Notes under the pieces: model-generated
Databases searched by the model: none
The model's input: the letters and a program-made list of their open reading frames with translations, nothing else
What the model was told of the DNA's origin: nothing
Part shown: piece by piece, positions 8,568-18,557 of the stretch
Layout of the letters: each line of letters opens with the position of its first letter
Numbering within the stretch: position 1 is the stretch's first letter
Translations under genes and position numbers: made by a program
Source of the DNA: Lysobacterales bacterium
Lineage (GTDB): Bacteria; Pseudomonadota; Gammaproteobacteria; Xanthomonadales; SZUA-5
Reading direction: 5' to 3'
Assembly: GCA_022844135.1 (NCBI GenBank)
Contig: JALHMG010000009.1
Span: forward strand, 1 to 64,000
DNA length: 64,000 bases

Positions 8568-10472
8568 ATGATGCGGAGTTTGTGGTGGCTGATGTTGTTG
8601 GCCAGCTGTGCAGCGGCGGCCGATCGGGCGCCGGAGCGCAAAGCCTTCTCGCCGGCCTGGCGGCAGGCGCAGACGGGCGCCGATGTCGCCGTCAAGGACG
8701 CGCTCGGCGGGTATCCGCTCACGCCCTACCTGCACTACGAATACCTGCGCCGCGATCCGTTGAAGAAGCCGTTTCGGCGCATTGTGGCGTTCCTGGATCG
8801 TTATGGCGACACGTTGCCGGGTGAGCGCTTGCGGGCGCAAGCCATCGATGGGCTGGCGCGCGCCAGGCGTCATGCTGATTTGTTGGCGATCTACGATGCG
8901 TCGGTGGCGAGCGTCGAGGCTGACTGCCATGCGTTCAATGCCCAAGTGGCGTTGAAAAAGCCGCTCTCGGCGGACATCCCGGCTCGCGTCGTTGCACGCA
9001 TCGATCGCGGTATTCCTGTCTGCGCTGCGGCACTGACGGCTGCGGCGCTGCCCTCCGCCGAAGTCCGTAGGCGGTTCGATGCGGCAGTCAAAGCCGACCG
9101 GGTGGCGTTGGCAGCACTTTGGGCCGAGCGCCTTCCAACGGCCGAACGCTTGCCCGCGCAGCGCTTATTGCTGGCGCGAAGCGAACCCCAGGTGGCTTTG
9201 AACTCGCTCGGCAAATGGCCCACCGACGCGGCGCACGCGCGCGCTGCGGCGATGGCGGTATCGCGCCTCGCGCGCTCTAATGCGGCCGGCGCCTTTGATC
9301 GCTACTTGCGTCTCGATGCACGTTTTCGCTTCAACGAGTCCGACAAAGGACTGGCGCTCGCCGAAATCGCACGCTATTCCTTCGTTGAGCGCCTCGACAA
9401 CGCGCTGGCGGTGGCACGGCAGGTCCCGGCGTCTGCGATCGACGACAATCTGCGCGAATGGCAGGTGCGTTACGCCTTGCGCCGGACCGACTACGGCGCC
9501 GCGCTTGAAGCGCTGTCCAGCATGTCGCCGGCGCTCGCAGGACAGGCGCGCTGGGCTTACGCAAAGGGGCGCGTTCAACAGTTGCTCGGCGATGAGGCGG
9601 GCGCCCAAGTATCGTTTGCGCTTGCCGCGCAACAAGCTAACTTCCACGGCTTCCTCGCGGCCGATCAACTCGGCGCTGCGTACGCCATTTGTCCATTGAG
9701 TCCGCTGCTCGACACCGAACGCGCGCTGCAAGTGCTCGGCGCCGGTGGCGTGCAGCGTGCGCTCGAATGGTTGGCGCTCGGCGATACGACGCGGGCGCGG
9801 GCCGAGTGGTTTTGGCAGATGGCCAGGTTCACGCCCGAACTCAAGCGCGAGGCGGGCTTGATTGCCAGTCGCGAAGGATTGCACGAATGGGCGATTTTCA
9901 CGCTCAACGGCGAGTCCGATCTGCGCCAATACGAGGCTCGCTTTCCGCTTCTGCACCAACGAGCGGTAGCTGCGGCTGCGCAGCGCACCGGGTTGTCTGA
10001 GCCTTGGCTGTTTGGCTTGATTCGCGCCGAAAGCGCGTGGAACGCCGGTGCGCGATCGCCGGTGGGCGCGCGCGGTCTGATGCAACTGATGCCGGCAACC
10101 GCAGCGGCGGTCGCCAAAAGCCTGGGACTGCGGGTTGAGCCGCTGAACGATGGCGATCACAACATCCGTCTGGGATCGACCTATTTGTCGCGGCGCGTGG
10201 CCGACCTCGATGGCAACCCGGTTCTCGCCACGGCCGCGTACAACGCCGGCATCGGCGCGGTCAAACGTTGGCTCGATGAACCGCGGCCGCCGTGGGACTT
10301 GTGGATCGAGACTATTCCCTACAAGGAAACGCGCGAGTACGTGGCGCGAGTGATGGCATTCTCGGTGCTCTACGACTGGCGCATCGACGGCAGCCCACGG
10401 CGTGTCGCGGCTTTGGTTCCTGGCATGCCGCGCGGCGAGGAAGTGGCGGCGATCGAATGCCCCATCGAGTGA
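8568..10472 (+). CDS. slt: Soluble lytic murein transglycosylase (Slt70 type)
   Basis: 634 aa; the start is one of two adjacent ATGs (8568 or 8571) opening a signal peptide (SLWWLMLLASCAAAA). The long middle part is the helical superhelix of Slt70. The catalytic domain contains IRAESAWN (catalytic Glu near residue 487), GARGLMQLMPATA, NIRLGSTYLSRR and ATAAYNAGIGAVKRW, the ES, GLMQ and AYNAG motifs of family 1 transglycosylases. It cleaves the MurNAc-GlcNAc bond with 1,6-anhydro product formation in the periplasm, for wall turnover and machinery insertion. Confidence 0.93.
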   Translation: MMRSLWWLMLLASCAAAADRAPERKAFSPAWRQAQTGADVAVKDALGGYPLTPYLHYEYLRRDPLKKPFRRIVAFLDRYGDTLPGERLRAQAIDGLARARRHADLLAIYDASVASVEADCHAFNAQVALKKPLSADIPARVVARIDRGIPVCAAALTAAALPSAEVRRRFDAAVKADRVALAALWAERLPTAERLPAQRLLLARSEPQVALNSLGKWPTDAAHARAAAMAVSRLARSNAAGAFDRYLRLDARFRFNESDKGLALAEIARYSFVERLDNALAVARQVPASAIDDNLREWQVRYALRRTDYGAALEALSSMSPALAGQARWAYAKGRVQQLLGDEAGAQVSFALAAQQANFHGFLAADQLGAAYAICPLSPLLDTERALQVLGAGGVQRALEWLALGDTTRARAEWFWQMARFTPELKREAGLIASREGLHEWAIFTLNGESDLRQYEARFPLLHQRAVAAAAQRTGLSEPWLFGLIRAESAWNAGARSPVGARGLMQLMPATAAAVAKSLGLRVEPLNDGDHNIRLGSTYLSRRVADLDGNPVLATAAYNAGIGAVKRWLDEPRPPWDLWIETIPYKETREYVARVMAFSVLYDWRIDGSPRRVAALVPGMPRGEEVAAIECPIE

Positions 10473-10479
10473 TCGACTC

Positions 10480-12039
10480 TCAGGTTGCGCTGCGATCGAG
10501 CAGGTGGCGAATGCGCACGCCACAAAGCGCGGCGATCGCGAGGTAAATCGAGCCGCCCGCAGCAATCACGAGTGCCAGCAACCCGGCGCGTATCGTCGCC
10601 GGCTCGCGACCGAAGCTCGGCAGCTCCGCGAGCAGCAGCCAAACTGCGACGGCCATCGTGACTCCGCCCGCGCTCAGGGCCAGGGACCAGCGCCACCAGC
10701 CGCCGCCAGGCACGAAATGGGTTCCCTGGCGCAACCAGTAGTACAGCAATCCAGCGTTAATGTATCCGGCCAGCGCGCTGGACAGGGCAAGTCCCGCATG
10801 CGCACCATCGCGTCCGGTGCGTGTCCAGGCGAAAACGATGATCGCGTTCATCACCATGTTCGACACCATGCTGGCGATGCCGGCCTTGACTGGCGTCATC
10901 GTGTCCTGGCGCGCATAAAACGCGGGCGCCAGCACTTTCACGGCGATGAAAGCTGGCAGCCCTAGTGCCAACATCGACAGGCTCAACGCGCTCATTTGCA
11001 CATCGCGCTCGGTGAAGCGCCCGTATCCGAACAGGGTCCAGAACATTGGCGCGGCGAGCACCATCAGGAGCACCATTGCCGGGATCGAAATGAACAGGCC
11101 TACGCGCAAGCCCCAGTCGACCGATCGCGAAAATGCGACGGGATCTTTTTCGGCATGTTTGGCCGACAAGTGCGGCAGGATTACGGTGCCGAGCGCGACG
11201 CCGAAGATACCCAGCGGAAACTCGAGCAGACGATCGGTGTAGTAGAGCCACGTCACGCTGCCGCTCATCAGCAGCGAAGCGATCAGCGTGTCGATCAACA
11301 AATTGATCTGCGCCACCGAGCTGCCGAACAGGGTGGGAATCATCAGCGTCAATACCCGACGCACGCCCGAATCGCGCCAACCCCAGCGCGGTCTCGGCAG
11401 CAGCTTCAACTGCATCAAACCCGGAATCTGCAGCGCCAGTTGCAGCACGCCGCCAGCGATGACACCCCACGCCAACGCGGTGATCGGTTCTGCAAAGTAC
11501 GGCGCACCGTAGAGCGCGGCGACGATCATCGCCAGATTCAGGAGCACTGGAGACACCGCCGGCAGCACGAAGCGGTTGAAGCTATTCAGGATGCCACCAG
11601 CAAAGCCGGCGAGCGAGATCAACAAGATGTAGGGGAAAGTGATACGCAGCAAGTCGCTGGTCAGGGCGAACTTCTCTGGCTCATCGACGAATCCAGGCGC
11701 GAACACGGCAACCAGCGCCGGCGAGATCAGGCAACCGATGCCAGTGACCAGCAGCAAAATGCCTGCGAGCGTGCCGCCGACATTAGCGACGAAGGCACGC
11801 AATTGGGCTTCGTCGTTTTTCGCTTTGATCTCAGCCAGTACCGGCACGAAGGCCAGGGCAAACGAACCTTCCGCGAACAGTCGACGCAGAAAATTCGGTA
11901 TGCGAAACGCGACAAAGAACGCATCAGTGGCGCCGCTGACGCCAAACACCCGGGCGAACACCAGATCGCGCACCAACCCGAGGATGCGCGACAGCAGCGT
12001 CATGGCGCCGACAATGGCAGTGTTCTTGAAGAGCCTCAT
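10480..12039 (-). CDS. murJ: Lipid II flippase MurJ
   Basis: 519 aa, about 14 hydrophobic segments. The N-terminus (LFKNTAIVGAMTLLSRILGLVRD) and DAFFVAFRIPNFLRRLFAEGSF are diagnostic of MurJ/MviN in the MOP superfamily. It flips undecaprenyl-PP-MurNAc-GlcNAc-pentapeptide across the inner membrane for wall synthesis. Convergent with the transglycosylase gene (7 nt apart), another murein gene. No Shine-Dalgarno site is seen; an AACCAAG-type heptamer leader lies directly 5' of the ATG. Confidence 0.95.
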   Translation of the reverse strand: MRLFKNTAIVGAMTLLSRILGLVRDLVFARVFGVSGATDAFFVAFRIPNFLRRLFAEGSFALAFVPVLAEIKAKNDEAQLRAFVANVGGTLAGILLLVTGIGCLISPALVAVFAPGFVDEPEKFALTSDLLRITFPYILLISLAGFAGGILNSFNRFVLPAVSPVLLNLAMIVAALYGAPYFAEPITALAWGVIAGGVLQLALQIPGLMQLKLLPRPRWGWRDSGVRRVLTLMIPTLFGSSVAQINLLIDTLIASLLMSGSVTWLYYTDRLLEFPLGIFGVALGTVILPHLSAKHAEKDPVAFSRSVDWGLRVGLFISIPAMVLLMVLAAPMFWTLFGYGRFTERDVQMSALSLSMLALGLPAFIAVKVLAPAFYARQDTMTPVKAGIASMVSNMVMNAIIVFAWTRTGRDGAHAGLALSSALAGYINAGLLYYWLRQGTHFVPGGGWWRWSLALSAGGVTMAVAVWLLLAELPSFGREPATIRAGLLALVIAAGGSIYLAIAALCGVRIRHLLDRSAT

Positions 12040-12085
12040 TTGGGTTTTTGGTTGGTGGTTCTTGGTTGTCGGTTGATAGTTGGCG
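12040..12085 (-). repeat. Degenerate (AACCAAG)n heptamer leader before murJ
   Basis: In the murJ sense the sequence before the ATG is ACAACCAAGAACCACCAACC followed by AAAAACCCAA. It is the same CA-rich heptamer family found before asd, prmB, SCO and ogt, in the same orientation relative to the gene. More degenerate here than before the SCO gene. Confidence 0.6.
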
Positions 12086-12155
12086 CGATGAAACGCGCCC
12101 CTAAGATTCCTGCGGTCTTCGTGCCTTCGTGTGAACCCATGCGTTTGCTTCGAGG

Positions 12156-12482
12156 CTAGCCCGAATGTTTCATGAGGTCGCGATGAAATGGCTTAGTTTC
12201 GTTGTTACAGCGTGGAAGTCATCGAGTTGGTCGTACTGACAGAGTGTTCGCTGCCATTTCCTCGCTAACACGGCCCTCGCTCGTTCTTTGCGCCGGACTC
12301 TTCGTTGCTCGTCGTCCTAATGGAACAACCATTCCGCCCGGTGCGGCGGCGCAGCCGCAGCCCGTTCGAGCGGGCGCGCCGCATGCGGCGCAAGCTTGCC
12401 CGCTCTCACCCTCCTCGCGCCTCGATTCCGGCGCAAAGCCCTTCGCGATCTTCCGCGTTCCCTCATGAAATATGCGGGCTAG
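12156..12482 (+). repeat. Palindromic MITE-like repeat, long subtype (copy 2)
   Basis: Core 12160-12478 flanked by CTAG on both sides. Ends match the family with changes (CCCGAATGTTTCATGAGG left, TATGCGGG right); the latter is shared with copy 0 at 1-118. It contains an extra segment of about 75 bp (roughly 12335-12411) replacing a short C/T-rich stretch of the short subtype. The insert forms a hairpin: 12368-12375 pairs with 12398-12405 around the perfect inner palindrome 12376-12391. Sits between murJ and fimV, where related xanthomonads carry truA. Confidence 0.88.
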
Positions 12483-12550
12483 AGCACATCCAGGGCAAAT
12501 CCGAGATCTCGATATTGCAATCTTCAGGCAGTCTCCCGCCCCTAAACAAA

Positions 12551-12572
12551 CAACGGCGCCGAAGCGCCGTTG
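12551..12572 (-). terminator. Rho-independent terminator of fimV
   Basis: A 9-bp perfect stem (12551-12559 with 12564-12572, CGAA/TTCG loop) begins 26 nt after the fimV stop. On the minus strand it is followed by TTTGTTT. Confidence 0.85.
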
Positions 12573-12597
12573 TCGGATGCCGCACCAATGCTCCGTA

Positions 12598-15204
12598 TCA
12601 GCGCAACGAATCGAGCAGCTTGCGCGCTTCGGACTGCTGGCTGGCATTGCCTTCAGAGATGACCTCTTCAAGCATGCTGCGTGCGCCATCGGGATCGCCC
12701 ATGTCCAGGTAGGCGCGTGCCAGGTCGAGCTTGGTCGCAACGGCATCGTCGCCGAACACGCCAAGGTCGCCCAAATCGTCGTCGACGGCTTCCACAACCG
12801 GTGCTTCGACGCGCACTGGCTCCGGCGACTTCATCGGCTCGGCGAAATCGAGGTCGAGCGAGATATCGGCCTTCGGCGCAGGCGCGGGCGATGGCACAGC
12901 CAGATCGAAATCGAAGCTCAGGTCAGCCGCGGGTGCCGGCGTTGGCGCGGGTGCCGGCGCTGGCGCGGTCACCGGTGGCATCGCCTGGGTCGGGCCTTCG
13001 AGATCGAAATCGAAATCGAAGCTGGGCTCAGGCTTGGTGACCGCTGGCGCTGGCGCTGGGGCGGATGGCGCTGGCGCCGCTGGCTTCTCGTCGAACACAT
13101 CCAGATCGAAGCCTTGATCGAGCGGTTCGCTGGGTGCGGCGAACGCCGGCGTTTCATCGAGCGTCTGAAACAGCGCGTGGCCCGGCAGTAGCGAGGCCGC
13201 CAGGCGCGAGGCCTCGCGCCACTCGGGCTGATCTTCGCTGGCGATCTGGGCGCGCAGGCCGCGCGCAGTGCTTTCGAACTCGGCAGCATCGCCACGCTCG
13301 TGATAGAGGCGCAGCAAAGCCATGCGCGGCGCCAGATTGGCCGGATTCATGGCCACCTGATCGAGCAGCATGTCCTCTTCGGAGTCTTCCTGCGCGGCAG
13401 CGGCTGTCGGGAAGAACTGCGCCGGCTCGTCTTCACCACCATCGCCGATCATCGGCTCCGGCTCCGCCGGCTTCTTGCGCATGCGCGCAAACAGCAGGCC
13501 AAGCAGTGCCAGAAGCGCCGCGCCGATGCCACCCAATACCCACGGATTGCTCCACAAGCTTGGCGTCGGGGCGGGTGCCGGCGTCGGTTCGGCCGGTGCC
13601 GGTTCGGGCTCAGTCACCGGCTGCACGGCGGCCGGCTCAGGGTCTGTCGCCGCTGGTGTTACCGGTTCTGTGGCGATCGGTTCGCTCGGTTCCGCGCTTA
13701 CCGGTTCAGCGGCGGGGTCGGTCGCTGCTGTGGGCTCGCTGGGCTCCGTCGTTGGTTCTGAAGGAGTCGGTTCCGGCACAGGCTCGGCCGGCGCCGGATC
13801 GGCGCTGGCAACGGGCTCAGGCGTCGGTTCCGCAGGCGCCGTCCACGGATCTGCTGGCTTGTCCGGCGCCGCACTTTGGGCCGCTTCGAGCTCGCGGATC
13901 CGGGCTTCCAGCTCCGCCGCGCGCGACTGCAGCGCTGTCAGCTCGTCGCTGCGCAGCTCCAGCATCTTGTCCTGATCGGTCTTGATCTTCTCAAGATCGG
14001 CCACGCGCGAACGCAACTCGCTGACTTCCTGCCGTGAGCTGACCAGGTCCTCTTGCGAGCGCGCCAGATCGCCGCGCAGGTTCTTGATTTCCTCGCCGCT
14101 CCGGTCCATGCCGCCGGAGCCGGGGCGATCGCCCGCGCCTTGATCGTCGCCGCTGCGTGGCGGCAGCAAATCCAGCCGCGTTCCGCCGGTGCTGGCAGAC
14201 TCGGCCGGCGTGCGCAGGCTCTCGCTGGCGCCGGCATCGGCAAGCTCGGTGGGCCGGCTGGCTGGCGCTTGATAGCCGCGCCAGATCTCGTTCTGGCCGC
14301 GCACGGCCTCAGCCGCTTCCGAGACACTGATCGCGTTGATCTCATCGACGCTCGGGATGCGCATGATCGCGCCGCGCTTAACGGCGTTGATATTCTGCTG
14401 ATAGAACGAATCCGGATTGGCGCGCAGCAGCGCCACCATCATCTTGTTCATATCGGCCACGCCCTCGGGGCGCGTCGCCGTGGCGATTTCCCACAAGGTC
14501 TCGCCCTGCCCCACGGGACCATACTCGCTGGCTTGTGGTGCGGGGGCAGCGGCGGGTTCTGGAGTGGGCTCGGGCGCAGGTTCAGGCGCCGGGGAAGGTT
14601 CAGGCGCGGGTGCTGGCTCAGCCGCTGGCGGTGGCTCCGTCGCCATCGGTTCGGGCGCGGCCGCCGCGGGCTCGGGTGCCGACATCGGCTCCGGCGCGGG
14701 CGTCGGTTCGGCCGGCTCGGCCGCAACCGCTGGCGCCGGCGCCAGAACTTGCGGTTGCGGTTCCGGCGCTGCCGCCGGTGCCACTCGTGAAGATCCCCCA
14801 GCCGGCGCGCTCACGGGCGGATCGAGCAGCACTGTGTATTCGCGAAGCAAGCGGCCCTTGGACCAATTCACTTCAAGCAAGAAATTCAGGAACGGTTCGC
14901 GAACCGGCTGCGACGAGGTCACTTTGATGACCGGCTGACCGTTGGCGCCGCGGCCAACCGTGAACGTCAATGGCGTGTCGATGCGCCCGCGATCGATGCC
15001 GACCCGCGCGAAATCGGCGGCGCTCGCCAGTTGAACGGCAATGCCATCGGATTCACCGGGGCCCGATTGGATGATCTGAATTTCCGCCACGAGCGGCTCG
15101 TTCAAGCCCGACTTGACGTCGATCCCCCCGAGGCCCAGCGCCTGCGCTAACGATGGCAGCGCGAGGATGCTGGTGGCCAGTAGTGTCTTGCGCGGTCCTT
15201 TCAT
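12598..15204 (-). CDS. fimV: FimV-type polar/type IV pilus assembly hub protein
   Basis: 868 aa from the ATG at 15204, preceded by GGGGA; a start 18 nt upstream is less well placed. Order: signal peptide; FimV N-terminal domain (LGLGGIDVKSGLNEPLVAEI); Pro/Ala/Glu linker; LysM-like segment (GPVGQGETLWEIATATRP); coiled coil near residues 370-440; a second acidic Pro/Thr/Glu linker; one transmembrane helix (LGGIGAALLALLGLLFARM); cytoplasmic acidic region with TPR units; and the conserved C-terminus KLDLARAYLDMGDPDGARSM. FimV binds peptidoglycan and helps PilQ secretin assembly, twitching and polar signalling. Lies downstream of asd as in other xanthomonads. Confidence 0.93.
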   Translation of the reverse strand: MKGPRKTLLATSILALPSLAQALGLGGIDVKSGLNEPLVAEIQIIQSGPGESDGIAVQLASAADFARVGIDRGRIDTPLTFTVGRGANGQPVIKVTSSQPVREPFLNFLLEVNWSKGRLLREYTVLLDPPVSAPAGGSSRVAPAAAPEPQPQVLAPAPAVAAEPAEPTPAPEPMSAPEPAAAAPEPMATEPPPAAEPAPAPEPSPAPEPAPEPTPEPAAAPAPQASEYGPVGQGETLWEIATATRPEGVADMNKMMVALLRANPDSFYQQNINAVKRGAIMRIPSVDEINAISVSEAAEAVRGQNEIWRGYQAPASRPTELADAGASESLRTPAESASTGGTRLDLLPPRSGDDQGAGDRPGSGGMDRSGEEIKNLRGDLARSQEDLVSSRQEVSELRSRVADLEKIKTDQDKMLELRSDELTALQSRAAELEARIRELEAAQSAAPDKPADPWTAPAEPTPEPVASADPAPAEPVPEPTPSEPTTEPSEPTAATDPAAEPVSAEPSEPIATEPVTPAATDPEPAAVQPVTEPEPAPAEPTPAPAPTPSLWSNPWVLGGIGAALLALLGLLFARMRKKPAEPEPMIGDGGEDEPAQFFPTAAAAQEDSEEDMLLDQVAMNPANLAPRMALLRLYHERGDAAEFESTARGLRAQIASEDQPEWREASRLAASLLPGHALFQTLDETPAFAAPSEPLDQGFDLDVFDEKPAAPAPSAPAPAPAVTKPEPSFDFDFDLEGPTQAMPPVTAPAPAPAPTPAPAADLSFDFDLAVPSPAPAPKADISLDLDFAEPMKSPEPVRVEAPVVEAVDDDLGDLGVFGDDAVATKLDLARAYLDMGDPDGARSMLEEVISEGNASQQSEARKLLDSLR

Positions 15205-15386
15205 GGATATCCCCAAGGGCATACTTTCGTGTTGTCAAACCCGCCGAGCCGCGGGAATGCTGCAGCGCTGCGGTCACCCGAAGCGCTTCCCCAACTCGCC
15301 CGCGACACCCGTGGATGACGCCAAGCGAGCCGCTATCTTAAGACACAAAACTCGAAATAACCTTATAAGGCTAGCGTAACTATAGA
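15205..15386. other. Intergenic region between asd and fimV
   Basis: The part near asd (about 15330-15400) is markedly AT-rich for this genome and probably holds the fimV promoter, but I cannot assign convincing -35/-10 boxes. Nothing else recognised. Confidence 0.4.
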
Positions 15387-16415
15387 TCAGCGATAATGTT
15401 TTACCAAGAGTTCGGCGATCTGAACTGCGTTCAAGGCCGCACCTTTACGAATGTTGTCGGCGACGATCCATAGCGCAAGCCCGTTCTCGAAGCTGATGTC
15501 CTCGCGAATTCGGCCAACGAAGGTTGGATCTTTGCCGGCCGCGTGCGTCACAGGCGTTGGGTAACCACCGGCTTTGTGCTCGTCGACCACCACCACGCCA
15601 GGCGCCGCTTCGAGCAGCGCCCGCGCTTGCGCGGCGGTCATCTTCTGGCGCGTTTCGATGTGCACCGCCTCGCTGTGTCCATAGAATACTGGCACACGCA
15701 CGGCGGTCGGGTTCACGCGGATGGTCTTGTCTTCCAGGATCTTCTGCGTTTCCCAGACCATCTTCATTTCTTCTTTGGTGTAGCCGTTGTCGGTGAAGAC
15801 ATCGATCTGCGGGATCAGATTGAAGGCGATCTGTACCGGAAACTTCTTTGCCGCGATCGGCTGCAAGTTGAGCAAGCTCGCGGTTTGTCGACCCAGCTCT
15901 TCGATGCCTGTCTGGCCCGCCCCACTGACAGACTGGTACGTGGCCACATTGATTCTCGTGATGCCGACCGCCCGGTGGATCGGGGCCAGCGCCACCAGCA
16001 TCTGCATTGTCGAACAATTGGGATTGGCGATGATGCCTCGCGTCTTGTAGTCGGCGATGGCGTGCGGATTGACTTCGCTGACGACCAGCGGGATGTCGTC
16101 GTCGTAACGGAAATGGCTGGTGTTATCGATGACCACCGCGCCCGCCGCCGCGGCGCGCGGCGCATGCACCGCCGACACGCTGCCGCCGGCCGAAAACAGC
16201 GCAATGTGTGTGTTCGAAAAATCGTACGTTTCGAGGTTCAGAACCTTCAACGTCTCCTCACCGAACTTGACGCGCTTGCCCGCCGATTTCTCGCTGGCGA
16301 GCGCCACCACGCTGGTTGCCGGAAACGCACGTTCGGCGAGTACTTCGAGCATCGTCGTGCCCACCGCACCGGTGGCGCCGACGACGGCGATGTTTAGACC
16401 TTCAGTTTGTCGCAT
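15387..16415 (-). CDS. asd: Aspartate-semialdehyde dehydrogenase
   Basis: 342 aa from the ATG at 16415. N-terminal nucleotide-binding motif AVVGATGAVGTTML, catalytic Cys134 in NPNCSTMQM, and QSVSGAGQTGIEEL, all typical of Asd. It reduces aspartyl phosphate to aspartate semialdehyde with NADPH, the branch point to lysine/diaminopimelate, threonine and methionine, and so supplies wall precursors. Same strand as aroC upstream and fimV downstream. An AAGG ribosome site follows a heptamer (AACCAAG-type) tract in the leader. Confidence 0.96.
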   Translation of the reverse strand: MRQTEGLNIAVVGATGAVGTTMLEVLAERAFPATSVVALASEKSAGKRVKFGEETLKVLNLETYDFSNTHIALFSAGGSVSAVHAPRAAAAGAVVIDNTSHFRYDDDIPLVVSEVNPHAIADYKTRGIIANPNCSTMQMLVALAPIHRAVGITRINVATYQSVSGAGQTGIEELGRQTASLLNLQPIAAKKFPVQIAFNLIPQIDVFTDNGYTKEEMKMVWETQKILEDKTIRVNPTAVRVPVFYGHSEAVHIETRQKMTAAQARALLEAAPGVVVVDEHKAGGYPTPVTHAAGKDPTFVGRIREDISFENGLALWIVADNIRKGAALNAVQIAELLVKHYR

Positions 16416-16485
16416 GTCTAGCCTTTTGGTTCTTGGTTTTTGATTCTTGGTTCTCGGTTCTTGATTCTTGACTCTTGGCACTCGG
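16416..16485 (-). repeat. (AACCAAG)n heptamer tract before asd
   Basis: In the asd sense the leader reads as imperfect 7-nt units (TCAAGAA, TCAAGAA, CCGAGAA, CCAAGAA, TCAAAAA, CCAAGAA) ending 13 nt before the ATG. An opposite-orientation, degenerate arm lies near the aroC stop (about 16510-16540), so the intergenic mRNA could fold on itself. Confidence 0.7.
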
Positions 16486-16554
16486 TCAGCTGCGACCCTG
16501 CGGTTCCGACCACCAGGAACCAACGACCAACAACCCGCGCGCGCATCGCCAGCG

Positions 16555-17646
16555 CTATCGCTCGTCGAGCGCGCGCCTATGCCAGGCCGGCCCGCACTGC
16601 GCGCGATCCCTTAGCGCATGATCCATCAGCACCAGCGCGATCATCGCCTCCATGATCGGTGCGGCGCGCAGGCCGACGCAGGGATCGTGACGGCCGCGGG
16701 TGACGATCTCGATCTCATTGCCGTGCACATCGGTGCTGCGCCCTGGCACGAGCACGCTGCTGGTCGGCTTGATCGCCATGCGCGCAACGATGGTCTGGCC
16801 GCTTGAGATTCCGCCCAGGATGCCGCCAGCGTGGTTGCTTGAGAATCCGTCGCGAGTCATCTCGTCGCGATGCTCGCTGCCGCGTTGCTGGGCCACGGCG
16901 ACGCCATCACCGATTTCCACCGCCTTGACCGCATTAATGCTCATCAGCGCGCTTGCGATGTCGGCATCGAGCTTGCCGTAGATCGGCTCGCCCCAGCCTA
17001 CCGGTACGCCGGTTGCCTGCGCACTGAGCCGTGCACCGACCGAGTCGCCAGATTTACGCAGTCCATCCATGTACGCCTCCAGCACGGGCACTTGTTCGGC
17101 ATCCGGCCAGAAAAACGGGTTCTGTTCGATCGCCGCTTCGTCGAAGCGCTGCGCAACATAAGGGCCGATCTGGTCGACCCAGGCCTGCACACGCACGCCA
17201 AAATTTTCGGCCAGATAGCGCTTGGCGATCACGGCAGCGGCGACGCGCATGGTCGTCTCGCGCGCACTCGAACGACCGCCGCCGCGCGGGTCGCGCAGCC
17301 CGTACTTGTGCTGGTAGGTGTAGTCGGCATGGCCCGGACGAAACTGCGCGCCGATCGCTGCGTAGTCTTTGCTGCGCTGATCGGTGTTGCGGATGAGCAG
17401 TGCGATCGGCGTGCCGGTGCTGCGCCCCTCGAAGACGCCCGAGAGAATCTCCACCGCATCGGCCTCGTGGCGCTGGCTGGTGAACCGCGAGCGCCCGGTC
17501 GCGCGGCGTTGCAAATCGGCCGTAAAGTCCTCGGGTGAAATCGCGATGCCCGGCGGACAGCCATCGATCACGCAGCCGATTGCCGGGCCGTGGCTCTCGC
17601 CGAAAGTGGTAACCGCGAACAGTTTGCCGAAGGTGTTGGAGCTCAT
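16555..17646 (-). CDS. aroC: Chorismate synthase
   Basis: 363 aa. Starts [20 protein letters not shown], the family signature with the conserved GESHG. Other hallmarks are [24 protein letters not shown] and a C-terminal [18 protein letters not shown]. Converts 5-enolpyruvylshikimate 3-phosphate to chorismate using reduced FMN, the last common step to aromatic amino acids. The start overlaps the prmB stop by 4 nt (ATGA), so the two are translationally coupled, as in many gammaproteobacteria. Confidence 0.97.
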   Translation of the reverse strand: MSSNTFGKLFAVTTFGESHGPAIGCVIDGCPPGIAISPEDFTADLQRRATGRSRFTSQRHEADAVEILSGVFEGRSTGTPIALLIRNTDQRSKDYAAIGAQFRPGHADYTYQHKYGLRDPRGGGRSSARETTMRVAAAVIAKRYLAENFGVRVQAWVDQIGPYVAQRFDEAAIEQNPFFWPDAEQVPVLEAYMDGLRKSGDSVGARLSAQATGVPVGWGEPIYGKLDADIASALMSINAVKAVEIGDGVAVAQQRGSEHRDEMTRDGFSSNHAGGILGGISSGQTIVARMAIKPTSSVLVPGRSTDVHGNEIEIVTRGRHDPCVGLRAAPIMEAMIALVLMDHALRDRAQCGPAWHRRALDER

Positions 17647-18557
17647 TCCGCCCGCCGTTGTTTTTCGGCCTCGAACAGCTCGGCGAATGCCACCAGTTCG
17701 GTGCGATCGATGATCGCCACGCCGCCGCCGCCGCGCTCGAACTCCGCCCAGCGAAAGGGCACGTCCGGAAACAGCGCCGCCAATCGATCGGCCGAGTCGC
17801 CGACCTCCAGAATCAAGACGCCGCCCGCGGTCAAATGCGTTGCTGCTGCGCTAAGAATGCGCACCGGCAAGTCGAGCCCGTCCTCGCCAGAGACCAGTCC
17901 CAACACCGGTTCATGCGCATATTCGGGCGGCAGCGCATCGACCTCGGCCACGCTCACGTACGGCGGGTTAGCGACGATCAAGTCGTAGCTGCGACCCTCC
18001 AGAGATTTGAAACCATCGGACTGGATGAACTCGACACGATCCTCGACACCGTGATCGGCTGCATTGCGGCCGGCCACTTGCAGCGCATCGAGCGAGATGT
18101 CGACTAAATCGACGCTGGTTTCCGGCAGATGCACCGCCGTCGCGATACCAATGCAGCCCGAGCCGCAGCACAGATCCAGCACGCGTTCTGGAGGTCCGGC
18201 AAGCCACGGCGCAAATCCGCGCTCAATCAGCTCGGCAATGGGCGAGCGCGGAATCAGCACATCGGGCGTGACTTTGAAGGACATGCCTGCAAACCACGCC
18301 TCGCCCACGAGATACGCCGTCGGTACACGCCGCGACACCCGCTCCTGGATACGACCCATGAGCAGTTCGCGCTCCTCCGGCAGCAAGCTTGCCGCGGCGT
18401 ACACGGGCGGCATGTCATGTGGCAAATACAGCGAGGTCAACACCAGATACGTCGCCTCGTCGAGCGCGCTATCGAAGCCATGCCCAAAGACCACGCCCGC
18501 CTCGTTGAACCGGGATGTCGCGTAGCGGATGAAGTCGCAGATCGTGGTCAGGGTCAT
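17643..18557 (-). CDS. prmB: Ribosomal protein L3 glutamine N5-methyltransferase
   Basis: 304 aa. SAM-binding motif [14 protein letters not shown] and the catalytic NPPY motif (about residue 198) that binds the target glutamine side chain. The N-terminal helical part ([20 protein letters not shown]) and position directly before aroC distinguish PrmB from PrmC. Modifies the GGQ-like glutamine of ribosomal protein L3. No Shine-Dalgarno is visible; the 5' leader is a heptamer tract ending ACCAAGTACCTCCA just before the ATG. Confidence 0.93.
   Translation of the reverse strand: MTLTTICDFIRYATSRFNEAGVVFGHGFDSALDEATYLVLTSLYLPHDMPPVYAAASLLPEERELLMGRIQERVSRRVPTAYLVGEAWFAGMSFKVTPDVLIPRSPIAELIERGFAPWLAGPPERVLDLCCGSGCIGIATAVHLPETSVDLVDISLDALQVAGRNAADHGVEDRVEFIQSDGFKSLEGRSYDLIVANPPYVSVAEVDALPPEYAHEPVLGLVSGEDGLDLPVRILSAAATHLTAGGVLILEVGDSADRLAALFPDVPFRWAEFERGGGGVAIIDRTELVAFAELFEAEKQRRAE

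Noticed and set aside
10996-12159. 387-codon frame opposite murJ
   Set aside because: Low-complexity Q/R/H composition with no domain; MurJ motifs are clear on the other strand.
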